From assembly GCA_020912385.1 (NCBI GenBank), contig CP087221.1:1240001-1304000 (forward strand): a DNA stretch of 64,000 nt, in the 5' to 3' direction. Each line of letters begins with the position of its first letter. Within the stretch, counting starts at the first letter, position 1. This stretch comes from Neofusicoccum parvum (taxonomy: Eukaryota > Ascomycota > Dothideomycetes > Botryosphaeriales > Botryosphaeriaceae). The translations under genes were made by a program, and so were the position numbers. Positions 11,187 through 23,783 of this stretch are shown here, one piece after another. The notes under the pieces are model-generated. The model made no database searches and was not told the origin of the DNA. It saw nothing but the letters and a program-made list of their open reading frames with translations.

Positions 11187-11637
11187 ATGGAAAGCGCCAA
11201 GGTTCCCGTCAAGCTCGTCAAGGTCACCCGTGTCCTCGGCCGCACCGGTACGCCGTCCTCGCTCTCGCCCTGCCGCCTCGCTTCGTCTCGCGCTTCCCCT
11301 CCACCCCGAAATTTTGGCAAATCTGAACGAGGGGCGGTTTTTGGCTGATTGCGCAATTTTTGCGCTTTTGAACAGGCTCTCGTGGCGGTGTGACCCAGGT
11401 CCGCGTCGAGTTCATGGACGACACCACCCGTAGCATCATCCGTAACGTCAAGGGTCCCGGTACGCCATTTCTCCCACCGTGCCCCCGTGCACTCGGCGAT
11501 ATGGCGAACGTTCGAATAGCCGGGCGGATACGGCGAACAGGAGGCATACTTGCTAACAACGGTGGCCCGATCTAGTTCGTGAGAACGACATTCTCTGCCT
11601 TCTCGAGTCCGAGCGTGAGGCCAGGAGGCTCAGATAA
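11187..11637 (+). CDS. RPS28: 40S ribosomal protein eS28
   Basis: Small-subunit ribosomal protein near the mRNA exit. Exons 11187-11247, 11376-11459 and 11576-11637 give 68 residues, the family's normal length. The spliced product contains the conserved [41 protein letters not shown] and the end [10 protein letters not shown]. Introns of 128 and 116 bp, the second with a TGCTAAC branch site, are longer than most in this window; long introns are common in ribosomal protein genes. The gene is divergent from HIS1. Confidence 0.96.
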
Positions 11638-12667
11638 GCACTGCCCGTCCACATCGTATCGTCGCTACGGCCATTCATGGACACTACCCCACTCCGGACA
11701 TGGCTGGTCGAGATGGCGCTCTACGGTCGGAGACGCGGTGGTTGGTGGGGAGAACGTGGTGCTTTGCATTTTCTGTAACGGACACCAAAAAACAAGGGCA
11801 TTTTGCTTGGGAACCTTTCTTCGGGCCGGTGTTTTTTTACATGCTTGCAGCAGCGGCATTCAGCAACGTCGGGAGTCTTACGGGAAAAAGACACAGGAAT
11901 GATATGGATGATCTGAACAACTGCCCTCTTTTTCCGCTTTCTTCTCCGCCATTGCAAGGTCTTTCGCTCGTTTCCCTCGCTGCTCTTCTCCCTGGACCAC
12001 TCCTCTCATGGATTCTTCAATCACACTGGCCTAGGAGCTCGCCTGATGTTTTGCCAGCTTACGCGGGTCTCGTAGAGAACCCTGCTCCACTTCGGTTTTG
12101 ACAGCCATTCACGTCCGATCACTCAGAGGCTACTAGAGGAGATAGTGAGTTCGATCTTCCATATAGCCCCCGGAAACCTGGAGCCGTTCAGGGTGGACGG
12201 CATTCGGGAAATTCACGTCTTTGAGGAGATAAGTCGTGAAGGGCCATTTTGATGATTTCATCTCAGCCTTACTAGAAGTAGCAGGCAGCGTTATTACGAC
12301 TGCCCTTTGGCAAACAAAGAGATGGCCATAATCCCGCTGATCCAGAAAAATCCGTACATACTCTCTGAGCTTTCGTCAATGATAACCGAGTCCCTCCCTA
12401 TCCGGAACACACATATCTGCCATGTTGAAGCCATCTAACGCCATTTGTTCTAAATAGATCAAGCTATGATACAGCAACACTTTTTTCTCTCTCTCTCTCT
12501 ATTGATTCAGACGGGTTTTATACCCCTTGAAACATGTCTCCTCCAACACCATCCAAAGAAGAGCTGTTATTACCAGTATCCTGGTAACCTCCTAGCAACC
12601 GCAACCGCACAAAATGTCCTTTTCTATATTCGCACTCGGAAGAAAATGAGGACAAAGACCGCGACTC
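11638..12667. other. Intergenic between convergent eS28 and SNF2 gene
   Basis: About 1.0 kb holding the two 3' UTRs. A CT repeat run sits near 12485-12500. No coding frame has family resemblance or codon structure; no RNA gene seen. Confidence 0.5.
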
Positions 12668-15600
12668 TCAACCCAGCAACCTCTCCAAATCCCCCAGCCT
12701 CGCCTCCCTCCCCTTCCTCTCCTTAGCCTTCTCCGAGAAAGCCAGACGCATCAGCTTCCTCTTGTCCTCCTGGATCTGCAACACGTTCTCCTCGACCGTA
12801 CCCTCAACCACCAGCCTGAACACCGTCGTCTCGCGCTTCTGGCCCAGCCGGTGCACGCGATCGACGGCTTGGTCCTCGATCGCTGGCGCCCACCAGCTGT
12901 CGGCCAGGACGACCTGCGACGCGGCGACCAAGTTGAGACCGACGCTGCAGACCGACAGCGACGCGAGCAACACCGTGCAGTCCGTGTCCGAGTCGAGCGC
13001 TTCGAGCGAGGCGTCGCGCGCGAGCGCTGACATGGTGCCGTCGATGCGGGCGAAGCGGATGCCGACCTCCACGAGGCGCGGCTCGACGATGTCGAGGAAG
13101 GACGTCCACTGGCTGAACACGATGGTCTTGATGCCCTTGTCCTTCGAGGCCGTGGCCTTGAGGATCTTGAGGAGCGCGTCGATCTTCGAGCTGCTGGTGT
13201 CTGCGTTGACGGGGGGTGGCGCGGGGGTTTCCTTGGCTGGGCGCACGAGGGAGCTGGTGCTGGTGAGTTCGGCGCGGCACATGGGGCATTTGTGCTGGCT
13301 TTCTATGACGCGTTCGATGCAGCTGAAGCCGAAGGTGTGCACGCAGCAGGTGATGACGGCATCGTGGAGTGGCTCCAGGCAGATGGCGCAGTCCTCCTGC
13401 GAGTCGATGCCGAGTTGGAGCATGGCTTGGAGAGCGGCACGGTTCTCAGGCGTGAGTTCCACGGTATCTTGCCCGGCGAGTAGTTTCATGAGTCCTGAGA
13501 TGCGCTCTTCGCCACAAAGCTTCCAATGGTTGCATACTTGGCGTAATCGCAGAAGAATCTCGAGAAGGTGACGGTATGTCTGCGCAGACTCGGTCCCTGA
13601 TAGATTTTGGCGGTAACGGTCAAGAGTTCCCTTGGCTTGAGCTTCGAGAGCGTCGTATTTTTCCTGCTCGTGTGGCTGGAAGGAGATACGATGGACGTAC
13701 TCGGACAACTCCGGCAGACGGAGGTCAATGAAGGGCATATCCTTCCTCCTACGAAGGCAGATACCCTGCATCAACATCTGCAGAAGGAAGCTGCCATGCT
13801 CGTCTCCCTGATTAACGGGCCTGATCAGCGCTCCATTGAATAGCTCGAAACGATCGAGCCCCCCGGAAAGGCGGATAAACTTGGCCAACGAGTACAAGTC
13901 CTTTAGAGTGTTTATGATGGGGGTTCCCGTAAGTACCCATCTGGAACGTGCCATAAGATTGGTTGCAGCAACAGCTTTCTTCGACGCGGGGTTGCGAATG
14001 TTGTGGCCTTCGTCGAGCACAACCCTGCGCCAGTGAACGGAGAATAGCCCGTTCCTCCTGGGTACACTCTGCGCGCTCTTGCCTTGCTTTGCCCAGAATT
14101 CAGTCATGACGGTCTCGTAGGTGGTGATGACAACGTCATAGTTCTTGATCTCCTTCGGATCGATAGGCTTCTTCCTAGTGCCATGATAAGTCAAGACTCG
14201 CAGCTCATGCTCTGGCTTAACGTGACGCTTGATCTGTGAGCTCCAGTTGCTCATCACACTCAGAGGCGCAAGGATCAATGTGGCTTTGCTGGTTTCGTCT
14301 GGTTTGTTCACTGCACGATCCGCCATGATCAGCGAGATGATCTGAACAGTCTTGCCCAAGCCCATATCGTCCGCTAGAATCCCTCCGGACGAAAGCTCTG
14401 GGAGTTTGTCCTTGATTGAGTAATTCGTGCATATGTTGGTGAAGATGTTTGCTTGATTTGGTGCGCGTCTCCACAGTTGCACGACATCTGCCGATCCTGC
14501 AGCAGGGAGCTGGGGGTCTTCGTGATCCAGCAGCCACTTCAGGCCCTGCAGCTGGTACGGCAGGAGCTGAGCAGAGATCTGCTCAGGTTGCTTGGCCATA
14601 GGGAGGTTCTCAAGATCGGCTTCTTGTGCGCCAAACTTCTCGACCATCTGGTCAACGTTCCGTGGGTTGAATTTCTCGCTCTCGCCAACAATGTCATCAA
14701 GACTCTGCTCATCCGGATTCTGCGAAGAGCCTGGGACTTCGCCATTGGCCCATTGTTGATCAGACTTGCTGGCTCGCGCGTTACCCTTGTTCTTCTTGGC
14801 TGCTTGCTGCGCGGCCTTGATCCTGTCTCTTTCGGCCTTCTCCACTCGCTTGAGCTCGTCTAAGGGTAGCCTGTCCGCTTTCATCTGGTTGGTCAGATCC
14901 AAGCGTTCCACCGGGTCACTGGTGCCGAATAATTTGACCGCGAGAGGACAATCGAATGTACCCTTGTGCCCAGTGATGATGCCCTCGACGATCAAAGCTC
15001 TGTCGTCCATGTAGGAGGCAAGCTTGGCGGCAATCTGGCGCGGAATGTGGCCAATCTGAGTCCCTTGAACATTCAAGACCTGGATTGCATTGCTATCATA
15101 CTGAGGAGAATCAGTAGGATATCCTAAATATTGTAGGCGAAATGCGAATCCCATCTAGCATATACTTCAATTCTCAATATGCGGCTGCCCTGCCATTCCA
15201 ATGCTCAACCATAGGCCGGACAGCTTAGGCTTATCTCGCCTTTGGCTGAATATTCAGGACTTCGGAGCACACGATGACGCCCACGGTTGAACAAATGCAA
15301 GGGCAAAAAATAAAAAATAAAGGAAGAGCGAAAAAAAAAAGCGATGGACAAATACTAGGCAGTGATGGTGGGAGAAAGAACTAGCACTTACCGGGTTTTC
15401 TGGCTCTCTGCGCAGCATCACCATCTCATTAATGGTCGCGTACCCCGAGTAATAGCGGACACCAACGATCTTCGTGTGGAGCCTGCCTGCATTATGTTAG
15501 CGTACATCGTCCACGATGAGCGGGCATCAGTACCGTAAAGCATGTATTGAATGTAGGCGCGGTCATTGTAGTCCTGCGACGGGTCGATGACCTCGTCCAG

Positions 15601-15756
15601 AGAGTTTTCGTCGCCATCCTCATCGTCGTGGCTGCTCCCTACCGGAACGTCGGCTAGACGGGGGTTCTTGCGGGTCTGCGAGCCGGTGATTTGGACGCCA
15701 TCATCATCTGCGTCTGCAGTGAGGTCGATGGCGCGTTTGCGGCTCGATCCGGCCAT
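12668..15756 (-). CDS. RAD5/HLTF-type SNF2 ATPase with HIRAN and RING domains
   Basis: DNA translocase and E3 ubiquitin ligase type protein of post-replication repair, expected in the nucleus. Exons 15756-15534, 15486-15392 and 15100-12668 give 916 residues; the introns are 47 and 291 bp. The long intron is A-rich and interrupts the HIRAN domain (GVRYYSGYATINEMVML, then YDSNAIQVLN). Domains in order: acidic N-terminus; HIRAN about 75-190; SNF2 ATPase with Walker A DDMGLGKT near 355 and DEGH near 470; C3HC4 RING about 677-714 (CAIC...CCVHTF...C...CPMC) inserted between the two ATPase lobes; helicase C lobe with DRVHRLGQ. This order is diagnostic of the Rad5/HLTF/Rad16 group. It is shorter than yeast Rad5 and lacks a long N-terminal extension. 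An upstream in-frame ATG at 15822 is possible but less likely. Confidence 0.92.
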
Positions 15757-17332
15757 GGCGATGAGCTTGAGAGTGGAGTGGAATGGACGGGTCGACGTGG
15801 AGCAGGCGGCGCGGGACGCCAACGGGCGCGGTTCCGTGGCTGGGCAAAACGCTTGGAAGCAGGGCGGCTACCCTGGACGCGTCGCGTAGGCACGTGGTGA
15901 GGCTGAAAGGCCGGCGTCGACAAGGCCACAAGGCACAAGGCACAAGGCACAGGGCACAAGGCTGTCGCTTGACCGGTCCCCGCAAATGTGAGCGCTCGCT
16001 CGTCGCAGCCAGCAGCCATGGCATCTCGCGCGGGCCACGAAGAGGCAGCCCCTTTGTTGTGCAGCATGCAGTGCGTGCGTTGCTGGCTGCGTGCGTGTCT
16101 GCGACTGACCGGCCCGCCGCAGATGCCCGAGCGGCGGCCACGCAGCGCTGCGCGTCGGATGTGATGTGGGCACTCGCCGCCGTCGAAGTCACTTGTTACT
16201 TTCCCATGCTCGGCCCTGCGAGACAGCGGCAGGTAAGACGATCGGAGCAGCCGCCCGCATCGAGTGCGCACAGGCCGGCGGCCGCGGTCCTGGTGACCAC
16301 ACCATCGCATCTGGGTCGCAGAGAAAGCCGGCTCGACACGCCTGCTTCCCCGCGACTCCAACGGCCCAGGGTCCCGGCGGCGCGCTGCGATAGGCTGGCC
16401 GGCCGCATCCTTGCGTCGGAGACGTGCTGCAGCGCAGGCAACCGCAAGGGCCTGCAGGCGCAGGCAGAACAGAGAGATTGGAGCGCGCTATCACGGCAGG
16501 CGGCTAAGCAGCAGAGGCAGCTTTGGCGCACGGTAGCATGGCGGAATCTTCAGCGCGTCTGCTGCCCGCAACCACACGCTAGTGTAAGAAATGATGGCGA
16601 AGGCGTGATCAGGCAGAGCGACTCGGCCATGCGCCACCGGCGAGAGCGCCCATCAGCAGCGCTGCGGAGGCTCAAGAGCGCGCGCGCTGCCGGGCGGCGA
16701 TGACGGCATGCATCTGGCAGCGCGATGCCTGCTCTTTTAAAAGCCGCCCTCCGCAGTTCGCGTGCACTTATCTCGCCGTATCTTAGCGTGCTAGCGCCTT
16801 TATCGACAACCCGTGACTCGTCCTGCCGCCGCGAGCTCCTCGACCTCTCGCGCAGACCGACTGCTCGCCCTCCTCCCCCAACCACTGCTCAAGCCTCCCC
16901 TATACCCGCCCTCTTCTTGCCCCCGGCCTGTCGCCCTCCCCTCCCGCGTTTCTTTTTCTTTGTTCCTGCGCCCGCAGCCGCCGTCGCTGCGCCTCGCGAG
17001 AGCTGCCTGCCCAGCTCCAACCGCTCGCTGACTCGACCGCCCATCCCCGTACAACGCCGCCGCCGCGCCCACCTCCCTCGACAAGGCCCAGCTGCACCCA
17101 GAGCCGCCGCCGCGCCTGCGTGTACCTCCTGCCGTCCCACCCCGGAGCGCATCGCCCGTCAAGCTCGCCGCTCGCTCCAAGCTCCGCGTTATCGCCTCAT
17201 CAGCGTCCCGCCGCGGCCCATGTCCCACGTCATTGCCTCGCCCTCGTACCCTCACCTCCGGTGATCGCAGCGACTCACGCACCCCGTCGCTGCCGGCTGA
17301 GGTAACGCCCAGCCCGCCGGCCATCGCCCACG
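15757..17332. other. Long GC-rich intergenic and 5' leader before ATG1
   Basis: 1.58 kb between divergent genes. It contains a 7-bp tandem repeat near 15.9 kb and a long C/T- and CCG-rich leader from about 16800. A 306-codon plus-strand frame (15783-16703) exists, but its Arg/Ala/Pro composition and lack of any family signature mark it as GC-driven. Confidence 0.5.
15928..15962. repeat. 7-bp tandem repeat (ACAAGGC), five copies
   Basis: Five consecutive ACAAGGC units, the fourth being ACAGGGC, about 170 bp upstream of the SNF2-RING gene start. A short minisatellite without further context. Confidence 0.9.
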
Positions 17333-20300
17333 ATGGCAGCCCCGACACACCCATCGCACGCCGCAACCCCGCGGAGGTCCTCGACCATGCATTCCGCCGC
17401 CGACGCCTCGGACACCATGGTGGGTTCTTTCAGAAGGATGGGCCAGATTGGCAAGGGCAGCTTCGCCACCGTCTACAAGGGCGTTCATTATGTACGTGAT
17501 TCCGTCTCCTTTTCCCAGCATCTCTGCCCTACGCGGCGGTGCCAAATAAATAGTCGCGCCATCTTGATCCTAACGCAGCTTGTCACTACAGAAGAAGCGG
17601 GAGCTCGTCGTGGCCATCAAGTCGGTCGACACCACAAAGCTCAACAAGAAGCTCAAGGACAACCTCTCGACCGAGATCCAGATCCTCCGGAATTTGACCC
17701 ACCCGCACATCGTCGCACTCATCGACTGCAAAGAGGTGCCCAAGTTCATACACATCGTAACGGAGTTCTGCGAGCTTGGCGATCTCTCCACCTTCATCAA
17801 GAAGCGTTCGACTCTGGCAGACCATCCCGCAACCGCGCATATGATGAAGAAGTATCCCAATCCTGCGGTCGGTGGCCTCAATGAGGTCCTGGCCCGCCAC
17901 TTCCTCAAGCAGATTGCGAGTGCTCTTGAGTTCATCCATGCCAAGAACTACGTTCACCGCGACTTGAAACCCCAGAACCTTCTTCTCAACCCTTCGCCCT
18001 TGTACTACCAGACGTACCGTCCGGAGGAGGTCCCATATCCTGCTGCTGCAGACTCGATGGTTCCGGCAGTCGGTGTCGCATCCTTGCCCATGCTCAAGGT
18101 CGCCGATTTCGGATTTGCCCGCTGGCTGCCTAAGTCATCCCTAGCAGAGACGCTCTGTGGCTCGCCCCTTTACATGGCCCCGGAGATTCTTCGCTACGAG
18201 AAGTACGATGCCAAGGCCGACCTCTGGTCTACCGGAACCGTCCTACACGAGATGCTTGTTGGAAAGCCACCATTCCGTGCATCCAACCACGTCGAGCTGC
18301 TCCGTCGAATCGAGAAACAAGACGACAGGATTAGTTTTGGGGAGATTCCGATCAGCCGAGATATGAAGAACATCGTACGAGCACTCCTGAAGAAGACTCC
18401 CACGGAGAGAATATCTCACGAGAAATTCTTCTCTGACGTGGTCATTGCCGGCGATATCCCGGGCTTGCACCCCGAGGATGTAGCTCCTACCTCTATTCAC
18501 GAGTCCCTTACACGGTCGGGCGATGAGAAGCGTGTTCCAATAAGCTCCATTCCCGAACAGGCTACTGGCCCACAAGCTGCTGAAACGGAGATGACATCCA
18601 GGCATAGGTCTGCCTCTGGCGCTACCCCGCCTCAACGTCCTGCTTCCCGCCCCACAATGGCAGGGCCGTCTTCATCCAGCGCGCCCGCAAGACGGTTTAG
18701 CAATGCTACCTCCCCAGCTCAGGAACGCCCCACTTCACAACAAGAGCGTCGTCCTACGATCACCCACCACCCTACAGCACCTGCCAAGGCGCCCATGGTT
18801 CAGGAACGCCCGACAGCCGCAGCTGTAACAATGAATAGGCGCAGCAGCCGTCACTCACCTTCGCCCAGTTCTTCAGCTCTCCGAGACCATCTCGAGCGAG
18901 AACGCAACCCTCAGAAGGCGGAGGAAAGAGCAGCTCGGGAGGCCAAGGAGCGTGTTGCCCAGGACATTGCATTCGAGCGAGATTACGTCCTCGTGGAGAA
19001 GCGGTCCGTTGAGGTAAATGCGTTGGCGGATGAAATGGCACACAGCCCCCAAAATAATAGGGAACATCCAACTTCGATGCAGCATGGTGCGATGGTCAGG
19101 CGGGCAACAACTCAAGGTACACCGACTTCCACGACTGGCGCTCAAAGCAATCCTTCGCGGGCGATTCAGATTGCCACTGGCAGGCGTCCCGAGTCTCTTC
19201 ATCATCGGAACAGCTCTTACGAGCGGCGCCTTGGAGCTAGCCCAAGCTCGGCCACGTCTGCTATCTCGAAGGCCCTTAATATGGCCAGTTACAGGATCTT
19301 CGGAACCGGTGCTTCTCCTCCAGGTCGTGGGCCCTCTCCGCCCAAAGGGTACACGCAATTTCCCATGTACCCTACGTCCCAGAGCAGCATGCTAGTCATC
19401 GGCGATGGAGTGAAGACGACAGCCGATAAGCCTAGAGACAAGGACGTGAGGGTTCTCGAAATTGTGGAAGAGCTCGCGCAACGTAGCCATGTGATCTATG
19501 GCTTCGCAGAAGTCAAATACAGACAATTGCTCCCACCGCCTCCTAGCGACCAAGGACTCGGCATTACCCACGGTAACCATCCTCGCACCGACGATGACGA
19601 GGACACGCTGGATGAGGACCTCACCATTGATGCGATTCTCACGATCTCGGAGGAAGCCTTGGTCCTTTATGTCAAGGCGCTGGCTCTGTTGGCCAAGTCA
19701 ATTGACCTTGCAGGTAGTTGGTGGGGTCAGCGCAACCGGGGCGAAGTCATTGGCGACGGCGCGTCACGTTCTCCCGGTAGCGCAAACATCGCAGCAATCG
19801 GCACAAAGATGAACCAGATTGTGCAGTGGGTACGCACGCGTTTCAATGAATGCGTTGAGAAGTCCGAGTTTGTTGGGCGTAAACTCGTCGAAGCTCAGAA
19901 GCAGCTGCCGGCTGACCATCCTGCGCATCCCAACAACCTGCCATCCAACTCGACATCGACCACGAGCGCAGGTACTTCGGTTGAAAACATCCACCTTCCA
20001 ACCGGCATTACGGCTGAGAAGCTCATGTACGACCGAGCTATCGAGATGAGCAGGGCAGCGGCGGTGAATGAGCTTGTTGGCGAAGATCTCCCAGGATGTG
20101 AACTCAACTACACAACGGCAATCCGCATGCTTGAAGCCATCTTCGAGGGCGAGGAGGAGATGCTTGGCCGCAAGTCCAGCAAGAAGCAGGAGGAGGATGT
20201 CATTCAAGGACTGGAAGATGAAGACAGAGCGTCTGTCTTGAAGTGTAAGTCTACTTATAAAGTGGAGGGGCATGGGTGTGGCGTGATCGCTAATGGTTTC

Positions 20301-20447
20301 ACAGTGATTGAGAGCATGAGAGCCAGACTCAAGGCGCTACGCAAGAAGATTGAGATGCAGCGATCTCAGAAGCGGGCGTCGCTGACGGCACCCGGCAGAG
20401 GGTCACCATCATCGACACCTATTGCTGCCAACGCATCGCCTCGCTAA
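17333..20447 (+). CDS. ATG1: Autophagy-initiating serine/threonine kinase Atg1
   Basis: Kinase of the Atg1/ULK complex, which starts autophagy at the phagophore assembly site and is regulated through Atg13. Exons 17333-17491, 17592-20244 and 20305-20447 give 984 residues. The kinase domain begins near residue 35: GKGSFATVYKG (40-50), catalytic lysine K63 in VAIKS, HRD with D177 in VHRDLKPQN, DFG at about 225-227, and CGSPLYMAPEI. A long Ser/Pro-rich linker follows, then a C-terminal helical MIT region (about 640-960), as in fungal Atg1. The last intron (60 bp) is a multiple of three without a stop, so its retention would insert 20 residues. Removing it gives VLKLIESMRARLKALRKK, the expected helix. 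Downstream ATGs at 17387 and 17417 are alternative starts. Confidence 0.95.
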
Positions 20448-21727
20448 AGAGGTGCATTACAAAGAGCCGTCTGCGAAAGACGAGAGACGGGATACAATAC
20501 GCTTCACTGCAGCATCATTTCATGGTACGGCGTTTTAATGGGCATGGTTTCTTTGAGTTTGAGCGGCAACGCACGACCGCTCTCCGGCCTCTTTTGCATG
20601 AAGCAAGCACCCCAACCATTTGTCATTTCGACACGGCGCATGTTGGGTTCTGGCGCATGGGCAGACGAGGCCACGGATGGCGGGATCCAGAGCATGATAC
20701 CACGGTCATCGGCGCAAGCATTACGAGCTTTTCTTCTTTTTCTTTATTGACTGATGGACGGACGACTGGGGTTTCCACGGCATAGGCGAATCTCGGGTGC
20801 TCCATTTCGCCTGGTTTCACAAGATTTTGGTTTTGTCTTTCCTTTCTCTTTCCCCGATCTCCTTCGCTTCCTTGGCTACAGAGTTCGGGCCTGGCGCACA
20901 ATCATGGCGCCAGAGAGCTGTGGAGCAGCTGGTACATTTAGGACGGTTTCGATTTCTCGGTGGACAGGTATTGGCGAGGAATGGCTGGTTGGATGGGAGG
21001 ACTGGCAGGACGCATGGGGAAGGAGGCGCAGCTGCGCTCTCACGGCGAACAAGGGTAGAACGGGGGCTCTCTGGTGCATAGGTTGGGCAGATTGAATAGG
21101 AAATTCGAGCAATAGCAGGCGGAAGAAAACCCCCCAGGTGAAGTCGAACGACGAGGCTGCATCTTGCACCACGAGCGACAGGCTTTGCGCGAGTGGGCGC
21201 GTAATCTTACTGGCGGTGATCTGGCTTCCAGGCCAAGCAACGACAGGTTCCTGACCGCCCCCGGGCTGGTCGTGTCTTACTCGTAGGTCTTAAAATACAT
21301 CGACGGTCTGCCACGAGACAGCACGGAGAAGCAGTTGGAAGGGCGGTACAGGTGTCGGGGAGGTAGCACTGGCCTGGCACAGTCAATGACGAGCCAACAA
21401 AGTTACGAGCAGAGCCTGTCCCTGCGGCTTCGGAGCCACCGAGCGTGATGGCTGAGTCGATAGCATTCGATTTTAGCTTCTCGTGGTGCTATGCTCGACG
21501 CGCTCTAAACCGCGTTTGGGGGGGTGCGCGGCTGCTGGCGGCAGGGCGGCACCACCCTTACCTAGCACCTGGTGTGCAGCTGCGCCCGCCGTCGAGACGA
21601 GCGAAAGTGCAAACCGCGACTGCCAGCCCTCTGCCGCTGTCCTCCAGCTGCGAGCGCGCAGACTCTCGAGTTGACCTCTCGCTCACGCCTCTCGGCCTCC
21701 CCCGCACCGCAGCACGCGCCGCCAAAC
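20448..21727. other. Intergenic between ATG1 and MFS gene
   Basis: 1.28 kb containing the ATG1 3' UTR and the MFS promoter. No supported coding frame, tRNA or repeat seen. Confidence 0.5.
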
Positions 21728-23783
21728 ATGGGGCTCGGAGTGCTGGAAGATCGCTGGCTCGAGCGCGTTCCCGGTGCGTTCCTGAGGCTCCACTCCACCA
21801 CCTTCTTCACCACCTTCTTCACCACCTTCTTCACCACCGCCAACACCGCCGTCCGTCGGCGCGTCTGCTTCCCGGCGCAAATACTAACGAGCGTGCCGCC
21901 GCTCCAGGCACGGTGCTCCTCGACGAGGACGCACAGCGCAGGGACAGCCTGCCCCAGGACCCCAGCCTGAAGTATGACCGCAGCGGGCCGCACCCGATCC
22001 TTCTGGTCCCGCAACCCAGCGATGATCCGAACGACCCACTCGTACGTGCTTACGCCAGGGAGCAGAATCCCACTGCACACGTCCCAACTCCACACCACAT
22101 TGTTTGAGGCAGGCGGGGAGCAGCAAAGCAGAGCTCAATGGCTGACGGGCAGCACCACCGCAGAACTGGCCGTTGTGGCGCCGCGACGTTATCCTCTTCG
22201 TGCTGTCACTGCTTTCCGTCATCGCGTCGACGCTGTCGCCGCTGCTTGCCGCGAACACGCTGACGCTGTCCTTCGAGTTCCAGCGCAACTTCACCGACAT
22301 GGCGCTGCTGACGGGCTATCACCTGCTGGGCGTCGGCATCGCGGGCTTCCTCTTCGTGCCGTCCGCACGCATCTGGGGCAAGCGGCACGCCTTCCTGCTG
22401 GGCACCATCATCCTGATCATCAGCAGCGCCTGGGGCGGCGCGACGGGCAAGAACTACGCGTCGCTGCTGTGGGCGCGCATCTTCCAGGGCGTGGGGCTGG
22501 CGCCGTTCGAGGCGCTGGTCAACGCGTGCGTCGGCGACCTGTACTTCGTGCACGAGCGCGGCAAGCGCATGGCGCTGTCCAACCTGGCGCTCTTCGGCGG
22601 CGCCTTCTTCACTCCCGTTATCGTTGGGAAGATGACGGACAGCATCGGCTGGGAGTGGACCTTTTACTTCGTCGCCATCTTCGCAGGTCTGCTGCTCCCG
22701 GCCCTGTTCTTCTTCTGCCCCGAGACGGCGTTCCGCCGCGATGACCGGCTGAATTTGGACATGGGCGACTACCACGGCGGCCAGAGGCGCGAGGGCAGCT
22801 TCGAGGACAGGCACGGCCACGAGCTGGCCGAGGCAAAGATGGATGAGGACGGCGTCAATCGCGGCTCCCACCAAAACAGCCAGGACGGCTCGGGCGACTT
22901 CAAGCCGCAGGGTGATGTCGAGACGCAGGGCTTGCACGTGCGGCCTGCGCCGCCGCAAAAAGACAGCTTCGCGAAGACGCTGCTACCCTTCAACGGCCGC
23001 AAGACCGACGAGAGTTTCTGGAAGCTAGCGCTGCGGCCCTTCCCGCTATTCCTGCAGCCAGGCATCCTCTGGGTACGTCTACAGCTCCCCTCTTGCCTTT
23101 CAATCAGATCTCGCCAAACTAACCCCCCTTCACAGTCCTGCCTCATCCAAGGTACGCTCATCGGCTGGACCGTCATGATCGGCGTCGTCCTCGCCGCCGT
23201 CATGCTCGGCCCGCCCCTCTTCTTCACCGAAGTCGAGACGGGCTACATGTACACAGGCGCCTTCGTCGGCGCCCTCATCGGCTTTGTCCTCGCCGGCCTG
23301 CTTTCCGACAGCGTGCCCGCGCTCATGACGCGCTGGAACAACGGCGTCTACGAGCCCGAGTTCCGCATGGTGCTCGTCATCCCCCAGCTCGTCCTCGGCT
23401 GCGCCGGCCTCTACGGTTTCGGGATCGTCAGCGACAACATCCCCAAGTACCACTGGTTCTGGCCGGATTTCTTCTTCGCGCTCGAGGTCGCGGGGATGGT
23501 GCTCGGGGCCGTGGCGTCGGCGCTGTACATCGTCGACGCGCACCGGGAGGTCGCGGTGGAGGCATTTACGTGCCTGCTCGTGTTCAAGAACATCTTTTCG
23601 TTCGGGCTCACGTGGAAGGGGTACGATTGGATTGTCGATGGCGGCGTCAAGGAGGTGTTTGTGGCGGTCGGAAGCGTGCAGGTGGGCGTGTGCATGCTGA
23701 CGGTGCTGATGTACGTGTTTGGGAAGTGGAACCGGAGCTTCTTCGCGAGGTACGACTTGCTGAGGTTGCTGCACTTGTGGTAA
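21728..23783 (+). CDS. Major facilitator superfamily transporter (DHA1-like)
   Basis: Proton-coupled membrane transporter, probably plasma membrane, substrate unknown. Exons 21728-21773, 21908-22041, 22164-23072 and 23136-23783 give 578 residues. The spliced N-terminus MGLGVLEDRWLERVPG plus the run PQPSDDPNDPLNWPLWRRD is typical of a large fungal MFS group. About twelve hydrophobic helices are split by a charged cytoplasmic loop (roughly residues 245-330) after the motif CPETAFRRDD. The second half begins IQGTLIGWTVMIGV. Intron 1 (134 bp) carries a 12-bp tandem repeat. There is no neighbouring metabolite gene to suggest a cargo. Confidence 0.9.
21796..21839 (+). repeat. 12-bp tandem repeat CACCACCTTCTT inside MFS intron 1
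   Basis: Three exact copies (21796-21831) plus a partial fourth. The pyrimidine-rich array lies upstream of the intron's acceptor, and with the rest of the intron could act as an extended polypyrimidine tract. Confidence 0.9.

Noticed and set aside
15783..16703. 306-codon plus-strand ORF upstream of ATG1
   Set aside because: Arg/Ala-rich, passes through a tandem repeat, no family resemblance; typical of random open frames in GC-rich DNA.
21120..21180. tRNA-like word (GTTCGACTTC on the minus strand)
   Set aside because: No acceptor, D or anticodon stems can be built around it.
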